From: Gammaproteobacteria bacterium
GTDB lineage: Bacteria; Pseudomonadota; Gammaproteobacteria; JAGOUU01
Assembly (NCBI GenBank): GCA_018061105.1
Contig: JAGOUU010000007.1
Coordinates: forward strand, 1-44,792
DNA length: 44,792 nucleotides
Reading direction: 5' to 3'
The notes beneath the pieces are model-generated. The model saw only the letters and a program-made list of their open reading frames with translations. It ran no database searches and had not been told where the DNA came from. The translations under genes and the position numbers were made by a program. This document shows positions 9,010 to 16,822 of this stretch, piece after piece (positions within the stretch are counted from its first letter, which is position 1; each line of letters begins with the position of its first letter).

Positions 9010-9969
9010 TTAATCTTCTAATAAAGAATTAACATATCTAGCGTTACCAATCGATACTGGAATGCCGAGAAGTTCCCCTGCTGCGGATTCTGTGGCATTC
9101 CAGTCTATTTTATAGCCTATGCCTAGATCTGCAAGTTTGCTTTTAATTAATTCTGGCTTGTAACTAAAAGTCTCGCTGTCTTCTGAGAGTGGCTTATGAG
9201 CTTCTAAATAAATATTCTTACCGTCAGAGCCTACTTTATAGGGTTCGTTTATAATCCGTACTGGTGTACCTATAGGAACTATATTATATAAATTCTTAAT
9301 ATCTGGGTTAAACAGTCTAATACAACCATGACTGACCCGTAAGCCAACACCGACTTCTTCATTGGAGCCATGTAATAGATAACCAGCTGCAGCCAATCTA
9401 AGCACATATTTACCTAGTGGATTATTGGGTCCGGGTGGTATAGAGTCAGCAATTTTTTCACCACGTTCTTTGTATTCTTGTTTAATAGACTCTGGGACAG
9501 TCCAGGTAGGGTTTTGAACTCTACTTGTAACGGCAGTATTGACAACCGGTGTTCCCCAGTCTTTTTTGCCTATGCCGATAGGATAGGTGATCACTTGACC
9601 CGAGCCTTCAGGGAAGTAATATAATCTTAATTCTGCAAGATTAATCACAATGCCTTTTCTTGTTTTAGGTAAGACATAACGTTGTGGTATAATGAGATCC
9701 CCGTAGCTAGGTGACCATGGGTTGTAGCCTGGATTTGCTTCTTCTAATTCGTGGAAGCCTACGCCATAGCGCTCAGAGATAGTTAAAAAGTTATCTTCGG
9801 GTTGTAATTTATCAGGGGAAACTTTAAGAATATTTCCTACTATATCTCCGTGTTCAGGTAAGTTAAAAGTTTTGCTGTATAAACTAGGGGTGAATAATAA
9901 CTCTAGTACTAAAGCGCTAATAGTAATTTTAGTAAGTTTAGTAAGTTTTTTATATTTTGAAGATAACAT
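9010..9969 (-). CDS. L,D-transpeptidase (ErfK/YbiS/YcfS family)
   Basis: Periplasmic enzyme that makes 3-3 peptidoglycan cross-links or attaches lipoproteins to the wall. The 319-residue protein has an N-terminal signal segment (about residues 14-32), a LysM-like region (about 40-95, including DNFLTISERYGV), and a YkuD catalytic domain (about 105-240). The active-site motif is SHGCIRL with Cys216 as nucleophile and a preceding HGSN histidine. The C-terminal part after residue 240 resembles the extension found in ErfK-type enzymes. Which of the two reactions it performs cannot be told from sequence. The gene runs towards the lipoprotein gene, ending 16 bases from it. Confidence 0.92.
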   Translation of the reverse strand: MLSSKYKKLTKLTKITISALVLELLFTPSLYSKTFNLPEHGDIVGNILKVSPDKLQPEDNFLTISERYGVGFHELEEANPGYNPWSPSYGDLIIPQRYVLPKTRKGIVINLAELRLYYFPEGSGQVITYPIGIGKKDWGTPVVNTAVTSRVQNPTWTVPESIKQEYKERGEKIADSIPPGPNNPLGKYVLRLAAAGYLLHGSNEEVGVGLRVSHGCIRLFNPDIKNLYNIVPIGTPVRIINEPYKVGSDGKNIYLEAHKPLSEDSETFSYKPELIKSKLADLGIGYKIDWNATESAAGELLGIPVSIGNARYVNSLLED

Positions 9970-10010
9970 ATTGAATCACCAGTTTATTATTATTTTTTAT
10001 TATTTTTTTT

Positions 10011-10036
10011 ATTATTGTTATTTATTATTGTTATTT
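10011..10036. repeat. 13-bp direct repeat in a T-rich tract of the prpB upstream region
   Basis: ATTATTGTTATTT occurs twice back to back (10011-10023, 10024-10036) inside a T/TTA-rich tract that starts near 9983. The rest of the 246-base gap between the transpeptidase and prpB holds a candidate promoter but no recognisable gene. Confidence 0.8.
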
Positions 10037-10145
10037 AACTTGTTTTATATTTCATACTTAAAAAGTAGTCAGCCAGATAAGAACTGTCAATAGTTATTTA
10101 ACTAAGGATTTAAAAAAGTTCCATATCGGTTAGATTATTTTTTAA

Positions 10146-10174
10146 TTGTGATCGAGATAAGATTTTGTTAGGAT
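10146..10174 (+). promoter_or_regulatory. Candidate sigma-70 promoter for prpBCD
   Basis: TTGTGA (10146-10151) and TAGGAT (10169-10174) are separated by 17 bases and would start a transcript near 10181, about 35 bases before prpB. Each box matches the consensus at four of six positions. No prpR activator gene is present nearby. Confidence 0.35.
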
Positions 10175-10215
10175 GCACAAATTAAAGAAATTTATGGCAA
10201 CAATAAAATCTATGG

Positions 10216-11097
10216 ATGTATATGGATTTACCAGCAGGAACGCAATTTAAACAAGCCTTATTACAAGAATCACCTTTACAAATAGTCGGTGCTATTAATC
10301 CTTATTGCGCGCTTCTAGCTGAGCAGGCTGGTTTTAAGAGTATTTATTTATCAGGGGCAGGTGTGGCAAATGCCCAATATGGTATGCCTGATCTGGGTAT
10401 GATTACGCTTACAGAAGTAGTTCAAGAAGCAAGAAAGATCACGAATATATCTAAATTGCCTTTGTTAGTTGATGTTGATACGGGATTTGGTGATATCTTA
10501 AATGTCGAACGTACTATTCGAGAATTAGAACGTGCTGGGGCAGCGGCTGTCCATCTTGAAGATCAAATTATGTCTAAAAGATGCGGACACAGAGATAATA
10601 AAAAAGTCATTAGTTGTGCTGATATGGTCGAAAAGATTAAAATAGCTACCAGTGCAAAGAAACATCCAGATTTTACTATTATGGCCAGATCAGACGCTGT
10701 AGCTATCGAAGGTTTAAGCAAGGCTATTGATAGAATGCAAAAATACGTAGAAGCTGGTGCTAATATGATCTTTGCTGAGGCTTTGTATGACTTGGAAGAT
10801 TATAAAACAGTGACAGATAATATTAACGTTCCAGTATTAGCTAATATTACAGAATTTGGTAAAACGCCTTTGTTTACTGTTGAAGAACTAGCTAGTGTTA
10901 ATATTCAATTAGTTTTATATCCATTGAGCGCTTTTCGTGCCATGAGTAAAGCAGCTACGGAAGTTTATACGGCCATAAGAAAACAAAAAACGCAAAAAGA
11001 TTGTTTATCTGATATGCAAACTCGTGAAGAATTATATAAAACTCTAGATTATTATAGTTACGAGCAAAAATTAGAGGATTTTTTAAGTAATAATTAA
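10216..11097 (+). CDS. prpB: 2-methylisocitrate lyase
   Basis: Splits 2-methylisocitrate into pyruvate and succinate, the last step of the methylcitrate cycle for propionyl-CoA. The 293-residue product has the isocitrate-lyase superfamily barrel with LVDVDTGFG (metal-binding aspartates), HLEDQ and the active-site motif KRCGHR with Cys123. Length agrees with E. coli PrpB (296). Three ATGs lie close together: 10212 (another frame, a 12-codon ORF), 10216 and 10222. Only a weak GGA precedes the last, so the exact start is uncertain by two residues. prpC follows after 31 bases. Confidence 0.94.
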   Translation: MYMDLPAGTQFKQALLQESPLQIVGAINPYCALLAEQAGFKSIYLSGAGVANAQYGMPDLGMITLTEVVQEARKITNISKLPLLVDVDTGFGDILNVERTIRELERAGAAAVHLEDQIMSKRCGHRDNKKVISCADMVEKIKIATSAKKHPDFTIMARSDAVAIEGLSKAIDRMQKYVEAGANMIFAEALYDLEDYKTVTDNINVPVLANITEFGKTPLFTVEELASVNIQLVLYPLSAFRAMSKAATEVYTAIRKQKTQKDCLSDMQTREELYKTLDYYSYEQKLEDFLSNN

Positions 11098-11128
11098 AAT
11101 TAAATTACATTCCAAAAAGAGGTCTGAC

Positions 11129-12295
11129 ATGAGTGTGGCTGCTAATGTGCAAAATGAATCTAGTACTTCTAATAAATCTAATGGCGAAGGTTTGGCTGGA
11201 GTTTCTGCTGGCAAAACTGCAATATCAACAGTTGGTAAGCAGGGGATAGGGCTAACTTATCGTGGTTATTCTATAGAAGATTTGGCTGAAAATTCAGGTT
11301 TCGAAGAGGTGGCTTATTTATTAGTTTATAATAAATTACCTAATATATCAGAATTAAAGCAGTATAAAACAAAGTTACAAAATTTAAGAAATCTTCCTGA
11401 AAATTTATTAAAAATATTAGAGCTAATTCCCAAGAACGCGCATCCCATGGATGTGTTACGAACAACTTGTTCTTATTTAGGAACGATTGAGCCAGAATCA
11501 AAATCAAATTCTCAAACTGACATCACTGATCGTCTGATGGCAATTTATCCAGGTGCTTTGTTATATTGGTATCATTTTACGAAAAATAATAAAAAAATTG
11601 ATGTTTTAACAAAACAAGATACAATAGCTGGGCACTTTTTAGAGCTATTACATCAAAAAATACCAGAAGATTTATGGGTCAAAACAGTTGACGCGTCTTT
11701 AGTTTTATATGCAGAGCATGAATTCAATGCTTCTACTTTTGCTGCGCGAGTTTGTGCTTCGACCTTGGCAGATTTTTATTCAGCCATGACGGCTGCCATC
11801 GGTACGCTACGAGGTAATTTACACGGCGGTGCCAATGAAGCAGCCATGGAGCTTATAAAACAATACAGTACGGTAGCAGAAGCAAAACAAGATATCTTAA
11901 AAAAATTATCTGAAAAATATAAAATTATGGGATTTGGCCATCGAGTTTATACCAGCTGTGATCCTCGATCTGATCTTATTAAACAATGGTCAAAAAAATT
12001 ATCTGAGGCTAGTCCAGATAAAAATAATAAAGTTTTATATCAAGTTTCTGAATGCATAGAGCAATTAATGTGGGATGAAAAAAAATTATTTCCTAATTTA
12101 GATTTCTTCAGTGCTTCGGCGTATCATTATTGTGGAATTCCCACACCTATGTTTACGCCATTGTTTGTTGTCGCTAGAACGTCAGGGTGGGCAGCGCATA
12201 TTATAGAACAACGTGCTGATAATCGTATTATTCGCCCAATGGCAGATTATATTGGGCCAGAAGAACAAAAATTTATAGCTTTGGGTGATAGATAA
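11129..12295 (+). CDS. prpC: 2-methylcitrate synthase
   Basis: Condenses propionyl-CoA with oxaloacetate to 2-methylcitrate. The 388-residue protein is a short-type citrate synthase homologue with [15 protein letters not shown] near the N-terminus, [25 protein letters not shown] (catalytic histidine), GFGHRVY (second histidine) and [10 protein letters not shown] (catalytic aspartate). AGAGG is centred about 10 bases before the ATG. Its place between prpB and prpD decides for methylcitrate rather than citrate synthase, although enzymes of this group often use both acyl-CoAs. Confidence 0.94.
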   Translation: MSVAANVQNESSTSNKSNGEGLAGVSAGKTAISTVGKQGIGLTYRGYSIEDLAENSGFEEVAYLLVYNKLPNISELKQYKTKLQNLRNLPENLLKILELIPKNAHPMDVLRTTCSYLGTIEPESKSNSQTDITDRLMAIYPGALLYWYHFTKNNKKIDVLTKQDTIAGHFLELLHQKIPEDLWVKTVDASLVLYAEHEFNASTFAARVCASTLADFYSAMTAAIGTLRGNLHGGANEAAMELIKQYSTVAEAKQDILKKLSEKYKIMGFGHRVYTSCDPRSDLIKQWSKKLSEASPDKNNKVLYQVSECIEQLMWDEKKLFPNLDFFSASAYHYCGIPTPMFTPLFVVARTSGWAAHIIEQRADNRIIRPMADYIGPEEQKFIALGDR

Positions 12296-12320
12296 ATTTA
12301 GACGAGAAGAGGTGTAAATT

Positions 12321-13769
12321 ATGTCCAGTGCAGACTCGAATATTAAGCAAGATTTCGATCAAGAATTAGTCAATATTGCTCATTATGTTAATAATTATGA
12401 GATCACAAGTAATTTAGCCTATGATACTGCTTATTATTGTTTAATGGATTCTATTGCATGTGCTTTACAGGCGTTAGATTTTCCTGAATGCACTAAGCAT
12501 CTTGGGCCTTATGTACCAGGAACTATAGTACCAAATGGGGCAAGAGTAATTGGTACATCGCATGTATTAGATCCTATTAAAGCAGCTTATGATAATGGTG
12601 TTTTAATACGCTGGTTAGACTATAACGACACATGGCTAGCAAAAGAGTGGGGTCACCCGTCTGATAATTTTGGCGGGATATTAGCTGTAGCAGATTTTTT
12701 AGCTCGTCAACAACTTAGCAAAAATAAACCATGTTTTACAGTCAAAGATGTATTAACTTTTGCTATTAAAGCTCATGAGATCCAAGGGGGTACAGCTTTA
12801 GAAAATAGTTTTAATAAAGTAGGATTAGATCACGTAGTTTTAGTTAAACTCGCGTCTACGGCTGTAGTTACGAAAATGCTTGGTGGTAAACTTGAAGATA
12901 TTACTAGTGCTTTGTCACAGGTATTTGTCGACGGCCAAAGTCTAAGAACATATAGACATGCGCCTAATACAGGCTCAAGAAAATCTTGGGCAGCTGGGGA
13001 CGCGACTGCTCGGGCTGTGAAGCTTGCCATGTTAACTCTTAAGGGTGAAGTAGGGTATCCCAGTGCATTAACCGCTAAAAATTGGGGCTTTTATGACGTC
13101 TGTTTTAAGCAAAATAAATTTGCTTACCCTGATTATTTTAAATTTTCTAGTTATGTAATGGAAAATGTTTTATTTAAAATTTCTTATCCGGCAGAGTTTC
13201 ATGCGCAGACAGCAGCCGAAGCAGCTATTTTATTACATCCATTAGTAAAAAATAAATTAGATAGTATTGCCAAGATAGCCTTAACGACGCAAGAGCCCGC
13301 TGTAAGAATTATTAGTAAAACTGGGCCGTTACATAACCCAGCTGATCGCGATCATTGTTTGCAATATATAGTAGCTATAGGCTTAATCCATGGTAGTCTT
13401 ACTGCTCAACATTACGAAGACTCTGTGGCTATAGATCCAAGAATAGATTTTTTACGTGAGTGTATGACTGTTTCTGAAGATAAGCAATTCACGGTAGATT
13501 ATTATGATCCATCAAAAAGAGCTATAGGTAACAGTGTTCAGGTATTTTTTAATGATGGCAGTTGTACAGACAAGATATCTATAGATTATCCAGTAGGCCA
13601 TAAAAACAGGCGTTCAGAAGGTTTGCCATTACTAGAAGAAAAATTTCAAACAAGTGTTATGAATTATTATAGTAAACGCCAAGCTTCGCGTATTAATGAT
13701 TTATTTTCAGATAAAGAAAAATTATTGAAAATGCCTATTAATGAGCTGATGGATGGATTGGTGCTATAG
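12321..13769 (+). CDS. prpD: 2-methylcitrate dehydratase
   Basis: Dehydrates 2-methylcitrate towards 2-methylaconitate, the middle step of the cycle; an aconitase elsewhere would complete the isomerisation. The 482-residue protein is a full-length MmgE/PrpD-family member (E. coli PrpD has 483) with RWLDYNDTW, GHPSDNFGG, KAHEIQG and SRKSWAAGDATARAV. AGAAGAGG lies just before the ATG. It is the last gene of the prpBCD operon and is followed by a strong intrinsic terminator 17 bases after the stop. No acnD or prpF is present, which fits the PrpD-type pathway. Confidence 0.94.
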   Translation: MSSADSNIKQDFDQELVNIAHYVNNYEITSNLAYDTAYYCLMDSIACALQALDFPECTKHLGPYVPGTIVPNGARVIGTSHVLDPIKAAYDNGVLIRWLDYNDTWLAKEWGHPSDNFGGILAVADFLARQQLSKNKPCFTVKDVLTFAIKAHEIQGGTALENSFNKVGLDHVVLVKLASTAVVTKMLGGKLEDITSALSQVFVDGQSLRTYRHAPNTGSRKSWAAGDATARAVKLAMLTLKGEVGYPSALTAKNWGFYDVCFKQNKFAYPDYFKFSSYVMENVLFKISYPAEFHAQTAAEAAILLHPLVKNKLDSIAKIALTTQEPAVRIISKTGPLHNPADRDHCLQYIVAIGLIHGSLTAQHYEDSVAIDPRIDFLRECMTVSEDKQFTVDYYDPSKRAIGNSVQVFFNDGSCTDKISIDYPVGHKNRRSEGLPLLEEKFQTSVMNYYSKRQASRINDLFSDKEKLLKMPINELMDGLVL

Positions 13770-13785
13770 GAACAAGGGAGGAACA

Positions 13786-13820
13786 AGGGTGTCAGTCAGG
13801 TGTGACCGACACCCTCTTTT
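13786..13820 (+). terminator. Intrinsic terminator of prpBCD
   Basis: GGGTGTC (13787-13793) pairs with GACACCC (13808-13814), with an inner GTCA/TGAC stem (13795-13798 with 13803-13806) and a GGTG tetraloop, then CTTTT. The T-run overlaps the stop codon of the convergent gene. Its outer stem shares the sequence AAGGGTGTCAG with a second hairpin at 14736. Confidence 0.85.
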
Positions 13821-14151
13821 AGGTATAACGAAAGCTAGTTCGTGCAGTTGTATTTCCTTCATCCGGTGATTTGCATAATTTGTAAGCAAAAGTTGCTGGC
13901 ACTGTCACAGGAGATGCTGCAAGAACTACCGCTGTAGCTGGTAAAGTGATTGGTAAAGTAAGTGCAGAAAAAACTAGAGAGACAAATCCCGCACCAAGCA
14001 TAACTCCCATAGGATTATCATCAATTGTTCTACCCATAGCTCGATCAATAACTAGAGAAGCGCCAATGTAAGGCCCAAACATCCATATTTTTCCAAGCAC
14101 TGCTGCATGATCTTTAAATGCTTCAGTTAAAGCTTTATCTACATTACTCAT
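13819..14151 (-). CDS. Hypothetical small membrane protein (110 residues)
   Basis: No family recognised. A strong Shine-Dalgarno sequence (AAGGAGG on the minus strand, 14156-14162) and a promoter with 17-base spacing support a real gene. The first 25 residues are charged and helical (MSNVDKALTEAFKDHAAVLG). Two hydrophobic segments follow, one around residues 24-36 and a longer one around 48-85 rich in Ala, Val, Leu and Pro, probably a membrane hairpin. The C-terminus is short and polar (SPDEGNTTARTSFRYT). It lies between prpD and a decayed transposase. Function is unknown; a membrane-inserting or secreted role is only a guess. Confidence 0.75.
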   Translation of the reverse strand: MSNVDKALTEAFKDHAAVLGKIWMFGPYIGASLVIDRAMGRTIDDNPMGVMLGAGFVSLVFSALTLPITLPATAVVLAASPVTVPATFAYKLCKSPDEGNTTARTSFRYT

Positions 14152-14187
14152 AAATCCTCCTTAATTTAGTACTTACACTATCAATTT

Positions 14188-14216
14188 AATATATCTGTTA
14201 ATTTATGCAATAGCAA
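14188..14216 (-). promoter_or_regulatory. Candidate sigma-70 promoter for the 110-residue membrane protein
   Basis: Read on the minus strand: TTGCTA (14216-14211), a 17-base spacer, and TATATT (14193-14188). The transcript would start about 30 bases before the Shine-Dalgarno sequence. Confidence 0.45.
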
Positions 14217-14335
14217 TAAACAGAAAATACAGAAAATAAGGGGTCTATGAAGATTTGAGTGTGTACAACATGTCATACACTTTAACGTGTTGCATTTTAG
14301 CCATTATATTTATATGATTGTAGCAGCTAATGTAG

Positions 14336-14355
14336 GGGCGACCGGCTGGTCGCCC
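14336..14355. repeat. REP-like palindrome, copy 1
   Basis: GGGCGACC (14336-14343) and GGTCGCCC (14348-14355) form a perfect 8-bp stem with a GGCT loop. This is markedly G+C-rich against the surrounding AT-rich sequence. Confidence 0.85.
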
Positions 14356-14504
14356 TATGAACCATATACATTTGGGGTAATGGCATATGACGAATGGATC
14401 AAATCTTTTCAAATTAGAACTGAAATTGCAATAGACGAAAGTATTATAATGCCAAATCATTTACATAGAATCGTTATGATTCACAGTAATAAAGCAACAT
14501 AAAA

Positions 14505-14524
14505 GGGCGACCGGCTGGTCGCCC
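14505..14524. repeat. REP-like palindrome, copy 2
   Basis: Identical to the palindrome at 14336, 169 bases further on, at the start of the second transposase fragment. A third, imperfect copy in which the palindrome has diverged lies at 14688-14712. Confidence 0.85.
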
Positions 14525-14735
14525 TATGAACCATATACATTTGGGGTGATGGCATATGACGAATGGATCAAATCTTTTGGATCAAATCTTTTCAAATTAG
14601 AACTGAAATTGCAATAGACGAAAGTATTATAATGCCAAATCATTTACATAGAATCGTTATGATTCACAGTAATAATGCAACATAAAAGGGCGACCAGCCG
14701 GTAGCCCCTACATTTGCAGCGTGCTTGTAGGGACG

Positions 14736-14764
14736 AAGGGTGTCAGCTGATACCCTTATTTTCT
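14736..14764 (+). terminator. Intrinsic terminator-like hairpin after the RAYT relic
   Basis: AAGGGTGTC (14736-14744) pairs with GATACCCTT (14749-14757) with one G-T pair and an AGCT loop, followed by ATTTTC. It is oriented to stop plus-strand transcription from the relic. The stem sequence resembles the prpD terminator. Confidence 0.5.
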
Positions 14765-14771
14765 GTTTAGA

Positions 14772-16388
14772 TCAAGGACAAAATTGTATATAATACCAAC
14801 CCTGCCATTTGCCATTGCTAGTATGCTCAAGAGACGTCTGATCAAAAACTTGAGGATACCAATTATATAAAATTTTTAATTTTTTAATCGGTGGTAAATC
14901 AGTATTTTTATTTTCTCGAGTACATAAAGCCCTGATTAGACCTGTTTCTCGAAAATATTTATAATTTTTATCAGGTATACTATAAGAAATTAAATATTTC
15001 CACCACCAGTTATTCTCAATAGCACTTAGATATTCGCGCATATTAAGATTGATTATTTTGCCATTATAACCGTAGCCGGTAGTAATCCATAACTGACGTT
15101 CGGTACCATCTTCCTGAATACCATAGAATCTTAACATATGACTAATGGTAGCTGGTCTGTCAAAAAAGCCCCAGTATTGATCGAGCCCAAATACTTCTGC
15201 AAACTCATGGACAACCGGAGCTTTGTGTTTATATTGTTTATAATAAGTAACTATATTTATATGAATTACAAAGCTTATAGATATAAAAATAAAAAGTTTT
15301 TCTAATAGAGTTAATTTTAATAATTTAAATTTTTTTTGATTAACTGAGTCGGAGTGGGTTAAAAACTTAGTTAATTTATTTAAAAAATACTGAAATTTTA
15401 CTGAGCAGGCTGAGCAATATTTTTGATAAATATTTCTCAGTGTATTTTCTATGGCATCCCATGCTGGGCTAGGTAATATAATTATAATGCCTACAAGGCT
15501 TATTAATAGAAAAGGACCTATGTATAAAAATAATCTAAAAGAAACATGTAATAAAGTTAATAAGATAAACCAAAAGACTCTTAGTGGTGTTCTATATTTT
15601 TTTACAGGGAAAAATAATATTATAGGGGTAATTAACTCGATGATCAAAACAGTCAAAGTAGCAAACTGTAAAGCGTAATTTGAAAACCAATGATGGATTA
15701 TATATCCTATTGGTGTTAAATATAATTCATTGTGGATGATGTAATTTAAAGCGGTATGCGTTACCCACCATTTATCATCTGAATGTTTTAATAACGAGCT
15801 GAATAAATAGAGCAGTGATACTTGTAGTAAAATAGCAAAAGTTGCTATTGAAAAAAAAGAGTTATTTGAGTTGGGTTTATTATTAGCATCACAATGATTA
15901 TTATTTGAATCATGTAATTTGTCTGAAGATAAATATAAATCAAAAGAATATCTAGCATTAAGCGGTAGAAAAAATCCCCAGAATATTAACAACCGTAAAT
16001 ATAAATCAAAGCCGGACATGATAAAGTAATTACGATTTTGAAGTGATAGCAATAAAAACCAACTAATAAAACAGTTTAGTCTAGTTTTATAGCCTATGGT
16101 AAATAAAAAAGCTGATATAAACTGAATAAAAAATAAAACAATAAAATAAAATTTTTCATTGCTCAATAAGTAAATTGTATGCCGCCAATTTAACGGCCAA
16201 GAAGAATATAATCTTATGAGTTCATTACGACTTACGAGTCCTTCGTCTGTAAAGAACATGGTGATATCTTGACATAGGTTATACAAGAAAAATATTAATG
16301 TTAAGCCTAGACCAATTCTTAGCGCCCCTAAAGCTCTAAGATCGATACTAAACGCATCTGTAAAATAATTGGTAAATTTATTTTTCAT
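14772..16388 (-). CDS. HTTM-domain polytopic membrane protein (vitamin K-dependent gamma-carboxylase superfamily)
   Basis: The 538-residue protein starts with the pattern typical of HTTM proteins (FSIDLRALGALRIGLGL, then FFTDEGLVSR and a WPLNWRH segment). It contains about eight to ten hydrophobic segments up to residue 385, with the conserved-looking GFDLYLRLLIFWGFFLP in the middle. The last 150 residues are soluble and rich in tryptophan and tyrosine (GLDQYWGFFDRPA, WWWKYLISYS). The family includes the eukaryotic gamma-glutamyl carboxylase, but the bacterial members have no settled function. Its start overlaps the end of the DCC oxidoreductase gene by 11 bases, so the two are translated together. 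No signal peptide is seen. Confidence 0.8.
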   Translation of the reverse strand: MKNKFTNYFTDAFSIDLRALGALRIGLGLTLIFFLYNLCQDITMFFTDEGLVSRNELIRLYSSWPLNWRHTIYLLSNEKFYFIVLFFIQFISAFLFTIGYKTRLNCFISWFLLLSLQNRNYFIMSGFDLYLRLLIFWGFFLPLNARYSFDLYLSSDKLHDSNNNHCDANNKPNSNNSFFSIATFAILLQVSLLYLFSSLLKHSDDKWWVTHTALNYIIHNELYLTPIGYIIHHWFSNYALQFATLTVLIIELITPIILFFPVKKYRTPLRVFWFILLTLLHVSFRLFLYIGPFLLISLVGIIIILPSPAWDAIENTLRNIYQKYCSACSVKFQYFLNKLTKFLTHSDSVNQKKFKLLKLTLLEKLFIFISISFVIHINIVTYYKQYKHKAPVVHEFAEVFGLDQYWGFFDRPATISHMLRFYGIQEDGTERQLWITTGYGYNGKIINLNMREYLSAIENNWWWKYLISYSIPDKNYKYFRETGLIRALCTRENKNTDLPPIKKLKILYNWYPQVFDQTSLEHTSNGKWQGWYYIQFCP

Positions 16389-16797
16389 GATCTGTATTCT
16401 TAATATTAATCAAGGGAATGCGGCGTATGAGTAACCAAAGACGTCGTCCAGCTCGTAAGATAGGGTAACATATTTTGGCTATAAATATATTATTAAAAAA
16501 TATGTTAATTAATTTATTGAAAAAATTATTTTTTTTAATAATTTTAGTTAATTTATGGACACATTCTTCTTTATAATATAATTGTTCTTGGTAGATTAAT
16601 ACCATTCCAGTATTAATATTGTAACCTGCTTGATATAAGTCTTGTACTAGGCTATTTTCTTCGCGAGCATTCAATAGTTTTAGTTCTGGCATGGCTTTTT
16701 TAATTTCCATAAATTCAACAAACTTTGTACAAAAAGGGCAGTCGCCGTCGTATATTAAGTTATTATTATAAGTTTTTTTAATATTGTCTAACAGCAT
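16378..16797 (-). CDS. DCC-family thiol-disulfide oxidoreductase (DUF393)
   Basis: A 139-residue thioredoxin-like protein with the family signature YDGDCPFCTKFV; the redox pair is Cys20 and Cys23. The motif LLNAREEN and the hydrophobic C-terminal half (FNKLINIFFNNIF, then PILRAGRRLW) follow the usual DUF393 pattern. It lies 25 bases downstream of ppsR and overlaps the HTTM gene, so the three genes form one probable transcription unit. The tight coupling suggests that it delivers or removes electrons for the HTTM protein; this is inference. Confidence 0.85.
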   Translation of the reverse strand: MLLDNIKKTYNNNLIYDGDCPFCTKFVEFMEIKKAMPELKLLNAREENSLVQDLYQAGYNINTGMVLIYQEQLYYKEECVHKLTKIIKKNNFFNKLINIFFNNIFIAKICYPILRAGRRLWLLIRRIPLINIKNTDHEK

Positions 16798-16822
16798 ATT
16801 AAATATTTAAATATGTACATAA

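Larger units (their letters stand above)
14335..14685 (+). pseudogene. Duplicated fragment of a RAYT (Y1_Tnp) transposase gene
   Basis: Copy 1 is open as GATGWSPYEPYTFGV, MAYDEWIKSFQIRTEIAID, then ESIIMPNHLHRIVMIHS, ending at a stop at 14500-14502. The segment DEWIKSF..R.EI..DE..IMPNH.H is typical of REP-associated tyrosine transposases, and the GATGxSP linker normally follows it. Copy 2 repeats the same stretch in a shifted frame but loses the frame at a 14-bp duplication (about 14566-14593). The N-terminal HUH region and the C-terminal third are missing. The open frame from an ATG at 14287 is therefore not considered a functional gene. Confidence 0.65.
14331..14712 (+). mobile_element. Relic of a REP-associated transposase (RAYT) element bounded by inverted REP-like sequences
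   Basis: The left end reads TGTAGGGGCGACCGGCTGG (from 14331). The right end (14689-14712) is its reverse complement with one mismatch, so the block is flanked by inverted REP-like sequences, as in a REPIN-like arrangement. Inside are two copies of a piece of an IS200-like (Y1) transposase gene, copy 1 at 14336-14504 and copy 2 at 14505-14687. Copy 2 differs mainly by a 14-bp tandem duplication (GGATCAAATCTTTT twice) and scattered substitutions. No intact transposase, and no catalytic HxH/Tyr pair, remains. The identification rests on recalled RAYT motifs, not on a database search. Confidence 0.7.

Noticed and set aside
9872-10093. A 73-codon plus-strand frame over the transpeptidase start
   Set aside because: It lies antisense to a secure signal peptide and continues through T-rich low-complexity sequence; composition alone explains it.
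14287-14502. A 71-codon open frame as an independent gene
   Set aside because: It starts outside the transposase similarity, lacks a ribosome-binding site, and its body is a repeated fragment of a RAYT transposase; it is described as a pseudogene.
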